Part shown: positions 37,701 to 46,478 of the stretch, piece by piece
How the letters are laid out: every line of letters begins with the position of its first letter
Numbering within the stretch: the first letter of the stretch is position 1
From: Aquimarina brevivitae
GTDB taxonomy: Bacteria; Bacteroidota; Bacteroidia; Flavobacteriales; Flavobacteriaceae
Reading direction: 5' to 3'
Assembly (NCBI RefSeq): GCF_004216895.1
Contig: NZ_SGXE01000001.1
Span: 682,001 to 746,000, forward strand
Length of the DNA stretch: 64,000 nt
Made by a program: the position numbers and the translations under genes
Notes under the pieces: generated by a model
Told to the model about the DNA's origin: nothing
Database searches by the model: none
What the model saw: the letters and a program-made list of their open reading frames with translations, nothing else

Positions 37701-38163
37701 TTTGAAATCAGATCTTGTTGAAATTAGCAGTAGCTCAGAGAATTTTGATAATCGAAACTATGAATTAAATGGATATATTCTAACACCAAAAGTGTCTTAT
37801 CTGCTCTCCGATCAAACACAGTTTAGTCTCTCATATACGCTGGATGAGCAAAAGAATGATTTAGGACTTGAGCAGCTAACACAACAAAATTTATCAATTT
37901 CGTTTGCCTACGCAAACAAGCAAAGCTTTTCTGTGCTTGGAGAAATAAATTACGTAAATAATGATTTTACAGGAAATGCCTTTTCTCCTGTGGGCTATCA
38001 GTTATTAGACGGTTTACAGCCTGGTAACAATTTTACGTGGTCACTAATCGCACAAAAAAAGTTGACTAAGTTTTTAGATTTAAATCTAAACTACTCTGGG
38101 AGAAAGAGTGAGTCTTCATCGACCATACATACAGGCAGTGTGCAGTTAAGAGCATTATTCTAA
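34747..38163 (+). CDS. Large outer-membrane beta-barrel protein, SprA-like motif
   Basis: A 1138-residue exported protein (signal peptide ends near FSNAQ, about residue 22). Residues about 125-220 contain a motif I associate with the T9SS translocon SprA and its relatives: GSISRGVTVGTNQNAVLNS, then LQITGKISEKVSLRASIQD, PVQQGGYSQNLDEFDQIFIEL. After that come a short Ig-like segment (VYVNGLLLERGENEDYVIDY) and about 700 residues of alternating polar/hydrophobic strands ending with a strand and terminal Phe (SVQLRALF), as in outer-membrane barrels. SprA itself is about twice as long, so this is a relative, not SprA. Function unknown; possibly outer-membrane transport or surface assembly. ATG chosen over GTG (see promoter). 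Confidence 0.75.
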   Translation: MIKVVKKLGVFFLFGIFFSNAQEIPSHTTTKQFAISDTIRIDTVSINPAVFQVFIRDSLVEKSKYAINFEKAILVPSGVLKKRSDSISVVYKRYPDFLTRAYFEFDPKIIVNSTGNLEKLYALSSPNTKEEFTPFDGLTTSGSISRGVTVGTNQNAVLNSELDLQITGKISEKVSLRASIQDANVPVQQGGYSQNLDEFDQIFIELNSKNWNVRAGDVILQNTESYFSRFTKNVQGISINAALDHTTSKTNVFASGALVRGVFNRSQFTGQEGNQGPYKLTGPNGELFILVVSGSERVYVNGLLLERGENEDYVIDYNAGEVTFNPTYPITSDMRISIEYQTTERSYARIIAYGGGVHQSDKLKLGAYVYSENDAKNQSLQQNLNDDQKQILAQAGDDSSQMIAPSAVPDTFDENKILYRKEVVDGVEVFVYSTDPEDELFNVRFTQVGTNQGNYRVSNVNTISRVFEYVAPIDGVPQGDFEPVIQLQAPTKLQIGVVQGTYDPSSKTSISFELAGSKKDLNLFSDIGDNDNNGFAGRMLWNQKLIQRDSSWTLNFFAGGDYVQDQYNSIERIYNVEFSRDWNLTNPLGNQQLLTSGMHLIHPQKGAAKYSFEQLNFSENYKGNRHSLNANLTLGRLRVASVTSLLNSNSSTIDSRFFRTYSGVSYGFDKSWIGTRTSIEENKEINKADVQYTNNTQRFKSYLVYAGVGDSTKIYTELGYKHRINDSVRNNKLNTISVSNTYYLKSNLISNSKTRLSLFLNYRNLNNLNENQSDEESFNSRLLYNQRFFGNKMDWNTVYETNSGTLAQQEYTFVEVDPGRGTHVWNDYNNNGIQELNEFEIAQFTDQATFLRILLPNQVFVQTHQNKLSQIITLNPNSWVNSNNSTLQFLSHFYNQTAYIIERKNRRQGAEFRLNPFNESDNELGLNLSFRNTLFYNRGKQKYTTAYTYVSSKSKNLLLTGLQENTQQSHQFNFTHKIANLWLLDLKSDLVEISSSSENFDNRNYELNGYILTPKVSYLLSDQTQFSLSYTLDEQKNDLGLEQLTQQNLSISFAYANKQSFSVLGEINYVNNDFTGNAFSPVGYQLLDGLQPGNNFTWSLIAQKKLTKFLDLNLNYSGRKSESSSTIHTGSVQLRALF

Positions 38164-38206
38164 TTTTTTTTCTGATCTTTAGCACCAACAACCTAATCGA
38201 TACGTT

Positions 38207-38569
38207 ATGAGTATACTATTCAAATCTTTTTTCTTTTTATCTTTTATTATTGTGTGCACTAGCTGCAATGCAACCAAAACATCTAATTCATCAACCGAAG
38301 ATAACGATTTAACGAATTCTGAGTATTCCGAAATGAAAAGCCAAGGTTTTAGCTTAGGAACTTTATCGACAAATAAATCTTCAGGATGCTCAATAGTTCT
38401 TACTATCGAAAAGATGGAAGATAAATTGGATCCCGTTAATATTGAAGAGTTTGTTAAAGGTGGGATGCCTCAAAAAGTTTGGGTGAAGTATGCAAGTATG
38501 AGAATGGCTAATCGTTGCGAAAATGCAAGACCAGTAACCATACAGGAGATGCAGATTATAGTACAATAA
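38207..38569 (+). CDS. Small lipoprotein of unknown function
   Basis: A 120-residue predicted lipoprotein, lipobox at C20 (VCTSC). A Ser/Thr/Asn-rich spacer (about 21-45) is followed by a compact domain with two further cysteines (SSGCSIVLTIEKM and ANRCENARPV) that could form a disulfide. The phrase QKVWVKYASMRMANRCENARPVTI is reminiscent of small bacteroidotal envelope proteins, but I cannot name a family. It follows the large barrel gene by 43 nt and may be co-transcribed. Its last 14 nt overlap the converging T9SS protein gene. Confidence 0.75.
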   Translation: MSILFKSFFFLSFIIVCTSCNATKTSNSSTEDNDLTNSEYSEMKSQGFSLGTLSTNKSSGCSIVLTIEKMEDKLDPVNIEEFVKGGMPQKVWVKYASMRMANRCENARPVTIQEMQIIVQ

Positions 38570-41540
38570 ATTTCTTTTGTTTATCCCCTAGCGTAACGAA
38601 ATATATACCAGTACTGGCATAAGACATGTCCAAGGCGTATACAAACCTACCATTAACATCTTTGATAAGTATATTCGTAGCGATAACTTGTCCGGTAATG
38701 GTATAAATATAAATACGTAAATTATTCGGAGCATTGGAATCATTCATAGTGATCAAATATTGATCATTCTCTTGATAGACTACAATAAGATCTGTAGTAG
38801 GTGTGGTGTTTTCTCCAATTACTACGGTATAATCGTGTGTGGTACCGAATTGCATAGAACCACACGGGTCGTTTAAGTCTGCTCCGGTATTACTTGAGGT
38901 ATCTCCTGCTCTTATTCTTAGGGTATGGTTTCCTAAATTAGCTTGCTGTGGTACTAAAAAAGGAAAACTTAAATCCGTATTTTCTTCTGACAATACTTGA
39001 TTACTGATGATACGTTCCTCATCTTCAAATATAGTATTATCATTAAAGTCAATCCACACAGACATCCGTTCAGCGTCTCCCTGAGCAAAACCAGTACGTA
39101 CAACAAGATTATATACCCCTACTGCACGATCCAGATTGATATTTAAATTAGTATAGTCCTCGTAACCTGATCCACAGGTTATATTGGTATTGTTAATATT
39201 TGATAGCGAAAAAAAAGTAATTCCGTCTCCAAACTGAGCACAGTTCGAAGTAGGGGTGCATTGCCGATATTCTAAAATACGTAAGATATTATTGTTAGTG
39301 GTATCCTCATCGGTAGCTAAGGTTGTACCAAGTACAAATTCATAGGTGCCAAAATTGGATAGATCAGCAGTTTGCGAGAAAGCGTATGTTACACGAGACC
39401 CTGGCATTAATGTACCCGTAAAAACTTCAGAAATTATTACCCCAGAGTTGATTTGATAAAATACGGGAATGTCGGTTTGGGGACTACCCCCATAATTGAA
39501 AAGCTCTATAACAATAACTTCATTTGCAGTAAAACTGCTGTTTGCAATGGGTGAAAGTAAATCAACTACCCCGACATCATTATTGAAAAGATTTTTAACA
39601 ATAATAGAGGCACAATCGTTTGCAATAGTTTCGTCACTAAGCAAATTAGTTTCTACTATGATTTCGTAATTAATTTCTTGTGTAAGATCGGCTGTAGTAG
39701 CAAATGAAAAGGGTAAACTCTCACCAGGGTTTATAGTTCCCGTAAAAATTTCTTCAACAGCTGGGCTGCCATTAACAGTATAGGAAATAGCGAAATTGCT
39801 TTGCGGCTCAGTTCCAAAATTCTTAACGGTAACTGTAATTGTTTCTGAAGTAGTAAAAACAGCTTCCGATGGATTGGTAACTTCTACAACCCCAACATCA
39901 TTTGCTTTTTCAGTTGCTATTTTAAAAACCCCTACAATATTACGGGCATTATTACCGGAATTTTGAAAATATTCTGCGGTATGCCAAAATGTAAGATCGT
40001 CGACAGGATCGACGGTTAATTGGGCATAATCCCCATATCGTTGAGCTCCGTTCCTTTGTATATCTGTGCCTTCTACTATAGTTGTCTCAGCAAAGGTCAT
40101 AACTCCTAATGGGTCATCAGCAAGCCTTCCTGTATATTGAATGGCAGCAAAACTATTTTGATTAGCTCCGTTTGCGGTGGTTCCCATAGTGGTATACCCC
40201 ATCCCAATGTTACCATAAATATCCATAGCCATGCTACCACACCAAGCACTTTTACCATTGGGCGAAGTATAGGTGCCTTCCTGATATACAGACCAGGGTT
40301 CGCCATCAGCAGACTGTCTCAGTTCGTACCATCTTATGGCAGCAATATTATCGCTATTCGCTCGATCGTCAATATCAACCGCGAAATTTAATAGCACTGA
40401 ATTATACTCGCAAAATCTGCGATAATTGGTAGCATACATTACAGCTCCTTGTAGTACGTCAATATCGTCTCCTTCAGTACCTGGTTGGGGTAAATTGCTA
40501 AAAGAGCCACCATCGAAGGTGGAATCAAAAGGACTAATAGTTCCGTTAGAAACACTTAGTTCCTCAGCTTCTTCGATCGTTGAGGTATTCGGATTTAACC
40601 AGTTTGGGCTAATTTTCCATAGTTTTAATGCATCATTATCCACTCCTTGCCAGGCATCATCTTGGAAATAAATGATTCTAGCATCTCCATTAGGTGGCAA
40701 TAGGGTACCCATAGCATTAAAACCAGCTGGGCTATAAAATCCGTTAATACGGGCACCAGGTAACGGAAATCCTAAAAGTTTGATATTAGGTTCTCCGAGC
40801 AGCATTTTTTCACGCTCTATAACGTATACAACTTCTGAAGTTTGTTGCTGACCTTGATTTTTATTTGCAGTAATATAATATCCATCGGACCAAATGGAGA
40901 ATTTAGTGTAATCAGGAAAACTACCGGTTTCAAAACGATAGGTATACCATCCATCGTTTACTGGATCTGGACTTTGACTAACTGCTACTAAAAATCCGTT
41001 TGGTGAATTTGAAAATTGAGTTATTACAAAACGATCTGCAAAACTATCGTAGAAAACGATAGGATCCCCTAAATTTTCTCTCGGAAAAATATTTTCTAGT
41101 CCAGTTGAAGGTATTAACGTATTTCCATTTTTATCAAAAATAGCAAAGGCTGAGTTTTTTGCGGTTACGTAGTGATTGGGACCCACGGCTCCGGTAGGGT
41201 CTGTTGGAGATCTATCGGAGGAATTTGATTCAAATGTTAGAATCGGAAACTTGGTAGACCTAAGTACGCTATTTGATTTCTGCTTAGACAACAAGGGGTC
41301 TTGCCCTTTTGGCAAACCTTTACCGGGTACTATTTGGTTTGCTCCTTTTAGTTTAGGATTAATGGGACCGATTCTTTCTTTTTCAGGTATCAATTTTCTG
41401 TTAGCAAGTGGTGTTATTTTACTAAACGAAGAAGCTGAGGTAATCAAAGTTGGATTGGCCCTTTGCTTTTTTACTTGTTGTGCTTGTACGGTTAGGAAGG
41501 AAATAAAAAAACAAATAATCCATGTTCTTCGTAGTAACAT
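38556..41540 (-). CDS. T9SS-secreted protein: propeller-like domain, CARDB-like repeats, GEVED domain
   Basis: A 994-residue secreted protein. Signal peptide to about residue 20 (LTVQAQ), a basic low-complexity stretch to about 90, then a large domain of about 430 residues (SPTDPTGAVGPNHYVTAKN; FSIWSDGYYITANKN; ELRQSADGEPWSVYQEGTY; GYTTMGTT) that looks like a beta-propeller. Two CARDB-like beta repeats follow (NDVGVVEV..., NDVGVVDL...), then a GEVED domain (WIDFNDNTIFEDEERI; LRIRAGDTS), and a type A T9SS sorting domain ending in TGIYFVTLGDKQKKFIVL. The T9SS would export it and cleave and attach it to the surface. Paralogue of the divergent neighbour; catalytic activity not evident. Confidence 0.85.
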   Translation of the reverse strand: MLLRRTWIICFFISFLTVQAQQVKKQRANPTLITSASSFSKITPLANRKLIPEKERIGPINPKLKGANQIVPGKGLPKGQDPLLSKQKSNSVLRSTKFPILTFESNSSDRSPTDPTGAVGPNHYVTAKNSAFAIFDKNGNTLIPSTGLENIFPRENLGDPIVFYDSFADRFVITQFSNSPNGFLVAVSQSPDPVNDGWYTYRFETGSFPDYTKFSIWSDGYYITANKNQGQQQTSEVVYVIEREKMLLGEPNIKLLGFPLPGARINGFYSPAGFNAMGTLLPPNGDARIIYFQDDAWQGVDNDALKLWKISPNWLNPNTSTIEEAEELSVSNGTISPFDSTFDGGSFSNLPQPGTEGDDIDVLQGAVMYATNYRRFCEYNSVLLNFAVDIDDRANSDNIAAIRWYELRQSADGEPWSVYQEGTYTSPNGKSAWCGSMAMDIYGNIGMGYTTMGTTANGANQNSFAAIQYTGRLADDPLGVMTFAETTIVEGTDIQRNGAQRYGDYAQLTVDPVDDLTFWHTAEYFQNSGNNARNIVGVFKIATEKANDVGVVEVTNPSEAVFTTSETITVTVKNFGTEPQSNFAISYTVNGSPAVEEIFTGTINPGESLPFSFATTADLTQEINYEIIVETNLLSDETIANDCASIIVKNLFNNDVGVVDLLSPIANSSFTANEVIVIELFNYGGSPQTDIPVFYQINSGVIISEVFTGTLMPGSRVTYAFSQTADLSNFGTYEFVLGTTLATDEDTTNNNILRILEYRQCTPTSNCAQFGDGITFFSLSNINNTNITCGSGYEDYTNLNINLDRAVGVYNLVVRTGFAQGDAERMSVWIDFNDNTIFEDEERIISNQVLSEENTDLSFPFLVPQQANLGNHTLRIRAGDTSSNTGADLNDPCGSMQFGTTHDYTVVIGENTTPTTDLIVVYQENDQYLITMNDSNAPNNLRIYIYTITGQVIATNILIKDVNGRFVYALDMSYASTGIYFVTLGDKQKKFIVL

Positions 41541-41670
41541 TGATAATGATTTAAATACTTGTAACTATTCGTATTACTAAAATAGAATTAATCCATATGT
41601 TAACCGAATTTTCAAACAGATAAATTTGATCATTAGTACTGTTGATTTTTAAATTCGTATTTGATTTACC

Positions 41671-41699
41671 TTGATTTTATTAAAATTAAGTTAAATTTG
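41671..41699 (+). promoter_or_regulatory. Promoter of the plus-strand T9SS protein
   Basis: TTG at 41671-41673, 18-nt spacer, TAAATTTG at 41692-41699: both elements of the Bacteroidota promoter at normal distance. Leader about 65 nt. Confidence 0.6.
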
Positions 41700-41766
41700 C
41701 GCATTGTAATTGTGTAATATTTAACACATTCAAATAAATAATAGTAACTTTTAATAGACTCATTTG

Positions 41767-44694
41767 ATGTTAAAAAAATTAAATCTAATCAGTGTCTTAG
41801 TACTACTTTTGGGGATTAGTACTTATGGCCAGGTTAATGAAACAATTAAACCAAACAGAATTGAACAATCTTCATCTTTGCGAATAGTTCAGCCCCTGAA
41901 CTCAAAAAGTCAACTTATTCCTGCTAAAAAGAGTGCTGGGGAAATAAAAGACGCCAGATCTTCAAGAAATAAAGTGGTGATAGGAAAAGGTTCTACTGGT
42001 GATGATAAACTGAGCAAGAATCCAAATAAATTGAATCAAAAGGTTCCTGGAACCCCACCTTCATTGGTTTTTGATACGGCTGAATCTAATTCTCAACCAA
42101 CAGACCCTTCTTTGGCAGTTGGTAGAACTCAAGTAATTGCTGTATTTAATACGGGCTTCAAAGTATTTGATAAAAACGGTAATGCACTTACAGGTGATTT
42201 ATCTCCAGATAATTTATTTTCTCCAGGCAGTTGTTGTGATTTAACTATTTCATACGATCATACCGTTGATCGATGGGTGATGTCTATATTGTACGGAACT
42301 GATGGTCATGTTGAGGTGGCAGTTTCTCAAGGTCCTGATGCAGTTAATGACGCTTGGTCCGTTTATTCTTTTGATAATGTAAATGATTATCAAAAATTAT
42401 CGGTGTGGTCAGATGGGTATTATATGACCGCTAATGTAAATTCCGGTTCTGCAGGTACAAGTGATGTTATTTTCGTTATGGATAGAACCGCTATGCTTGC
42501 AGGAGAACCAACTGCAACATTGGTTACTTTTCCACTACCAGGAATAAGCACCAATGGATTCTATAGTCCACAGGCTTTTAATGTTAGTAATGGTGATATG
42601 CCAGCCCTGGGTAATGCACCTATTGTTTATATGCAGGATGATGCATGGTCTGGTGTTGCTGATGACCATATTAAAATATGGACTGTTGATGTGGATTTTG
42701 CCAATCCTGGTAATTCAACAATATCTCAACCAACTGAACTTGTAACAACAGATTTTGTTTCTGTTTTTGATGGTGGAAGCTTTTCAAATTTACCTCAACC
42801 TAATGGAGGAAGCTTGGTAGATGCACTGCAAGCAACAATTATGAATCAAGCTCAATTCAGAAAATTTGATAACCATAACTCGGCACTATTTAATTTTGTG
42901 GTCGATACAGATGGTTCTAATGCTAAAGTTGCAGGTATTCGCTGGATAGAATTAAGACAATCTGCGGATGGCCAGCCTTGGACTATTTTTCAAGAAGGAA
43001 CCTATAACGCAACTGATGGTAAAAATGCGTGGAATGCAAGTTTAATTATGGATGGTGATGGAAACATAGGAATGGGTTATACTGGTATGGGCGGAACAAC
43101 AGACACTTTTGTAAGTTCTTATTACACTGGGAGGTTTGCTGATGATCCTCTGGGAACGATGACCATTGATGAAACACTTATTGCTACTGGTAATGGAAAT
43201 ATTCCTGGAACAAGATATGGGGACTATAGCAAAATAGATATAGATCCATTAACGGATTCTAAATTTTGGTATGTAACCGAATATGTAAACGCCGCTAATA
43301 ATAGAGCTAACGTAGCAGGAGTTTTTCAACTAAAGTCAGATTTAGCGAATGATGTAGCTCCTGTGGCCTTAGATATTGAAGCTGAGGGAATATTCACAAA
43401 TAGTGAGGATATTACCATTACAGTTTATAATCTTGGTACGAGTCCGGTTTCTAATTTTGATGTAAGTTACCAGATTAATGGTGGAGCAATGGTCACTGAA
43501 ACCATAACTAGTTCTATAGCTCCAAATCAGAGTGTTGATTTTACTTTTGCACAAACTGCAGACTTATCTGCGGAAGGTCAAGATTTTGCCATAAGCGTAA
43601 TTACCAATTTAACCGGAGATGAGCGTATTGAAAATAATACGTATACTACCTTAGTTAAAACATTATTCTCTAAAGAAATTGGAGTAACTGATATAATTGC
43701 GCCTGTTAGCGGACAAAACTTAGGTGCTGAGCAAGTAACGATTGCCATTACTAATTTTGGAGGTGAGGCACAATCAAATTTCGATGTTTCTTATTCCTTA
43801 AATGGAGGTTCATTGATTATAGAAACATTTACCGGTACTTTGAACCCAGGAGCAACACAGAACTATACCTTTACACAAACCGCTGACTTTTCAACTGCTG
43901 GAACTTACGAGGTTGTTGCTACCAGTTTATTGGAAGGAGACAGTCGAGCTGACAATGATGCTTTTACCAAAAGCATAAGTAATTTTACCTGTACTGAATT
44001 TGAAAACACCACTGCAGTTGCTATTGTAGACAATACTACAGTTACTTCTATAATCGATTCTAATTTAGATGAAATCGTTGAGGATATTATAGTTCGGGTG
44101 AATATTGAACATACCTTCAATCAAGATTTAATCATTAAACTTATTGCACCTGATAATCAAGAGGTGATTTTGAGTAATAGAAATGGAAGCAGTTCTGATA
44201 ATTTTCAAAATACTATCTTTAGTGATTCAGCAGCGGATCCAATAGCAAGTGGAACCGGACCTTTTATAGGAACTTTTAGACCTGATACTCCTTTATCTGA
44301 TTTAACAGGTTTGTCTACATTAGGTCAATGGACTTTATCCGTGCAGGATAATGCTGGTGCAGATACTGGACAAATCGTAGATTGGTCTATTAGCTTTTGT
44401 ACAGCACCACCATTGAGTACAGGAGAAAATCTAGATCCGAATAGTGATTTAATTATTGTATACAAAGAAAATAATCAGTTTGAAATTAGATTTGAATCTG
44501 AGTCTATTTCAAGCCAATTAGATATGGATGTTTTTAATCTCAGTGGACAGCGCTTGCTGAATTATAGACTAGACAAAGAAGGTAAAGGATATTTTTATAA
44601 TTTAGATATGTCTTATGCCGCTTCGGGAGTTTATTTAGTAAGATTAAAGGATAAACAAAACAGATCAAAGGTAAAACGTTTAATCGTTAAATAA
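41767..44694 (+). CDS. T9SS-secreted protein: propeller-like domain, CARDB-like repeats, P-domain
   Basis: A 975-residue paralogue of the divergent neighbour. Signal peptide to about residue 20 (STYGQ), basic linker, then the same propeller-like domain (SQPTDPSLAVGRTQ; LSVWSDGYYMTAN; ELRQSADGQPWTIFQEGTY; GYTGMGGT) and two CARDB-like repeats. In place of the neighbour's GEVED domain it has a proprotein-convertase P domain (about 740-885: IVRVNIEHTFNQDLIIKLIAPDN; LGQWTLSVQDNAGADTG). It ends in a type A T9SS sorting domain (LDMSYAASGVYLVRLKDKQ, KRLIVK). I start at ATG; an in-frame TTG one codon earlier is less likely. Surface-exposed; no protease active site is visible despite the P domain. Confidence 0.85.
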   Translation: MLKKLNLISVLVLLLGISTYGQVNETIKPNRIEQSSSLRIVQPLNSKSQLIPAKKSAGEIKDARSSRNKVVIGKGSTGDDKLSKNPNKLNQKVPGTPPSLVFDTAESNSQPTDPSLAVGRTQVIAVFNTGFKVFDKNGNALTGDLSPDNLFSPGSCCDLTISYDHTVDRWVMSILYGTDGHVEVAVSQGPDAVNDAWSVYSFDNVNDYQKLSVWSDGYYMTANVNSGSAGTSDVIFVMDRTAMLAGEPTATLVTFPLPGISTNGFYSPQAFNVSNGDMPALGNAPIVYMQDDAWSGVADDHIKIWTVDVDFANPGNSTISQPTELVTTDFVSVFDGGSFSNLPQPNGGSLVDALQATIMNQAQFRKFDNHNSALFNFVVDTDGSNAKVAGIRWIELRQSADGQPWTIFQEGTYNATDGKNAWNASLIMDGDGNIGMGYTGMGGTTDTFVSSYYTGRFADDPLGTMTIDETLIATGNGNIPGTRYGDYSKIDIDPLTDSKFWYVTEYVNAANNRANVAGVFQLKSDLANDVAPVALDIEAEGIFTNSEDITITVYNLGTSPVSNFDVSYQINGGAMVTETITSSIAPNQSVDFTFAQTADLSAEGQDFAISVITNLTGDERIENNTYTTLVKTLFSKEIGVTDIIAPVSGQNLGAEQVTIAITNFGGEAQSNFDVSYSLNGGSLIIETFTGTLNPGATQNYTFTQTADFSTAGTYEVVATSLLEGDSRADNDAFTKSISNFTCTEFENTTAVAIVDNTTVTSIIDSNLDEIVEDIIVRVNIEHTFNQDLIIKLIAPDNQEVILSNRNGSSSDNFQNTIFSDSAADPIASGTGPFIGTFRPDTPLSDLTGLSTLGQWTLSVQDNAGADTGQIVDWSISFCTAPPLSTGENLDPNSDLIIVYKENNQFEIRFESESISSQLDMDVFNLSGQRLLNYRLDKEGKGYFYNLDMSYAASGVYLVRLKDKQNRSKVKRLIVK

Positions 44695-44714
44695 ATATTT
44701 ATAAACTATATAAG

Positions 44715-44745
44715 AAGAGGAGTTTGTTTAGCTCCTCTTTTTTTT
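44715..44745 (+). terminator. Terminator of the plus-strand T9SS protein gene
   Basis: Stem AAGAGGAG / CTCCTCTT with a 9-nt loop and a run of eight T on the plus-strand exit side. Confidence 0.8.
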
Positions 44746-44751
44746 AATAAA

Positions 44752-44778
44752 AAAGCCGTTTCATTTCGAAACGGCTTT
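44752..44778 (-). terminator. Terminator of glyS
   Basis: Stem AAAGCCGTTTC / GAAACGGCTTT, 11 bp, loop ATTTC, with a T-rich exit on the minus strand. Placed 22 nt after the glyS stop, back to back with the opposing terminator. Confidence 0.8.
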
Positions 44779-44800
44779 AATATGTAGAGAACTCTTGTAT

Positions 44801-46336
44801 TTATTTTAGCCAATGTTCGGCATCTGTCTTTTGGGCTATTATGGGTTTTAAGTCAGCTATGGCGACTCTTTTTTGTTCCATAGTATCTCGATCTCGTAAG
44901 GTTACCGTTTGATCGTTTAAGGTGTCATGATCCACAGTAATACAAAATGGCGTACCGTTGGCATCTTGTCTGCGATACCTTCGACCAATAGCATCTTTTT
45001 CATCATACATCACATTGAATTTCCATTTTAGATCATCTACAATTTGTTGTGCAACTTCTGGTAAACCATCTTTTTTTACTAATGGCAAAATAGCTGCTTT
45101 TACCGGCGCTACAACTGCGGGTAATTTTAAAACGGTTCGCTGTGATCCATCTTCTAATTCTTCTTCTTGTAAGGCTTTAGAAAATACTGCCAAAAATAAA
45201 CGATCTAGGCCCACTGAGGTTTCCACTACATAAGGAACATAGCTTTTACCTAATTCTGGGTCAAAGAATTGTAATTTTTTTCCAGAGTATTCTTCGTGTG
45301 CTTTTAGGTCAAAATCGGTCCTGGAGTGAATGCCTTCTAATTCTTTAAAACCAAACGGAAAGTCAAATTCAATGTCTGCAGCAGCATTGGCATAATGTGC
45401 TAACTTATCATGATCGTGAAAGCGATAGTTCTCCTCACCCAACCCTAACGATAGGTGCCATTGTAAGCGGGTTTCTTTCCAATACTCATACCATTTCATT
45501 TCTTCTCCAGGGCGAACAAAAAATTGCATTTCCATTTGCTCAAACTCTCGCATTCTAAAAATGAATTGTCTCGCTACAATTTCATTTCTAAATGCTTTTC
45601 CTGTTTGGGCAATACCAAAAGGAATTTTCATTCTTCCGGTTTTTTGAACATTTAAGAAGTTGACAAATATACCTTGAGCCGTTTCAGGTCTTAGGTATAG
45701 ATCAGTGGCAGACTCTGCGGATGCGCCAAGTTTGGTACCAAACATAAGATTAAATTGTCTTACATCGGTCCAGTTTTTTGACCCACTTTCAGGACAAGCA
45801 ATACCAAGATCTTCGATTAATTGCTTAAAACCAACCAAGTCATTTTCTTCCTGTACTCTGGTAAGTTCCGCAGTAATATCATCGATTTCTTTTTGACGGC
45901 GAAGTACATTAGGATTTGTATTTCTAAATTCATTTTCATCAAAAGCCTCACCAAAACGTTTTTGGGCTTTGGCTATATCCTTTTCAATCTTTTGATTGAT
46001 TTTTTCACGATAATCCTCTACTAAAACATCGGCTCTATAGCGTTTTTTAGAATCTTTATTATCAATTAAAGGATCGTTAAACGCATCTACGTGACCGGAG
46101 GCTTTCCAAGTGGTAGGGTGCATAAATATAGCAGAATCAAGACCTACAATATTTTGATGCATAAACACCATACTTTTCCACCAGTATTCTCTAAGATTCT
46201 TTTTTAATTCAGCCCCGTTTTGTCCATAGTCATAAACTGCACTTAGGCCATCATATATTTCACTAGAACCAAATATGTACCCATACTCCTTAGCGTGGGA
46301 AATTACTTTTTTAAAAACATCTTCTTGCTTTGCCAT
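44801..46336 (-). CDS. glyS: Glycyl-tRNA synthetase (homodimeric type)
   Basis: Class II synthetase that charges tRNA-Gly; 511 residues of the single-chain alpha2 type, not the alpha/beta tetramer. Features: SSEIYDGLSAVYDYGQNGAELK at the start, the SGHVDAF motif, LYLRPETAQGIFVNF (motif 2 region with RNEIVARQFIFRMREFEQMEMQFF), FDFPFGFKELEGIHSRTDFDL, and motif 3 VVETSVGLDRLFLAV. A C-terminal anticodon-binding domain follows (VKAAILPLVKKDG; GRRYRRQDANGTPFC). A near-match -7 element (TTATTTTG) lies 5 nt upstream of the ATG. Confidence 0.97.
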   Translation of the reverse strand: MAKQEDVFKKVISHAKEYGYIFGSSEIYDGLSAVYDYGQNGAELKKNLREYWWKSMVFMHQNIVGLDSAIFMHPTTWKASGHVDAFNDPLIDNKDSKKRYRADVLVEDYREKINQKIEKDIAKAQKRFGEAFDENEFRNTNPNVLRRQKEIDDITAELTRVQEENDLVGFKQLIEDLGIACPESGSKNWTDVRQFNLMFGTKLGASAESATDLYLRPETAQGIFVNFLNVQKTGRMKIPFGIAQTGKAFRNEIVARQFIFRMREFEQMEMQFFVRPGEEMKWYEYWKETRLQWHLSLGLGEENYRFHDHDKLAHYANAAADIEFDFPFGFKELEGIHSRTDFDLKAHEEYSGKKLQFFDPELGKSYVPYVVETSVGLDRLFLAVFSKALQEEELEDGSQRTVLKLPAVVAPVKAAILPLVKKDGLPEVAQQIVDDLKWKFNVMYDEKDAIGRRYRRQDANGTPFCITVDHDTLNDQTVTLRDRDTMEQKRVAIADLKPIIAQKTDAEHWLK

Positions 46337-46425
46337 ATGTGCAAAATAATTGAGTTGGAATGATTAGACTGCGAATTTATTTAATTATTGTGGTAGACAA
46401 AAAGTTATTCTATATAAAATGAAAA

Positions 46426-46456
46426 AACCCTTGTATTTTTAAAAAACACAAGGGTT
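46426..46456 (-). terminator. Terminator of the coiled-coil membrane protein gene
   Basis: Stem AACCCTTGT / ACAAGGGTT, extended by an A/T inner stem, with a run of six T on the minus-strand exit side. Confidence 0.8.
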
Positions 46457-46478
46457 GAATTATAGGGATAGATTTGAA

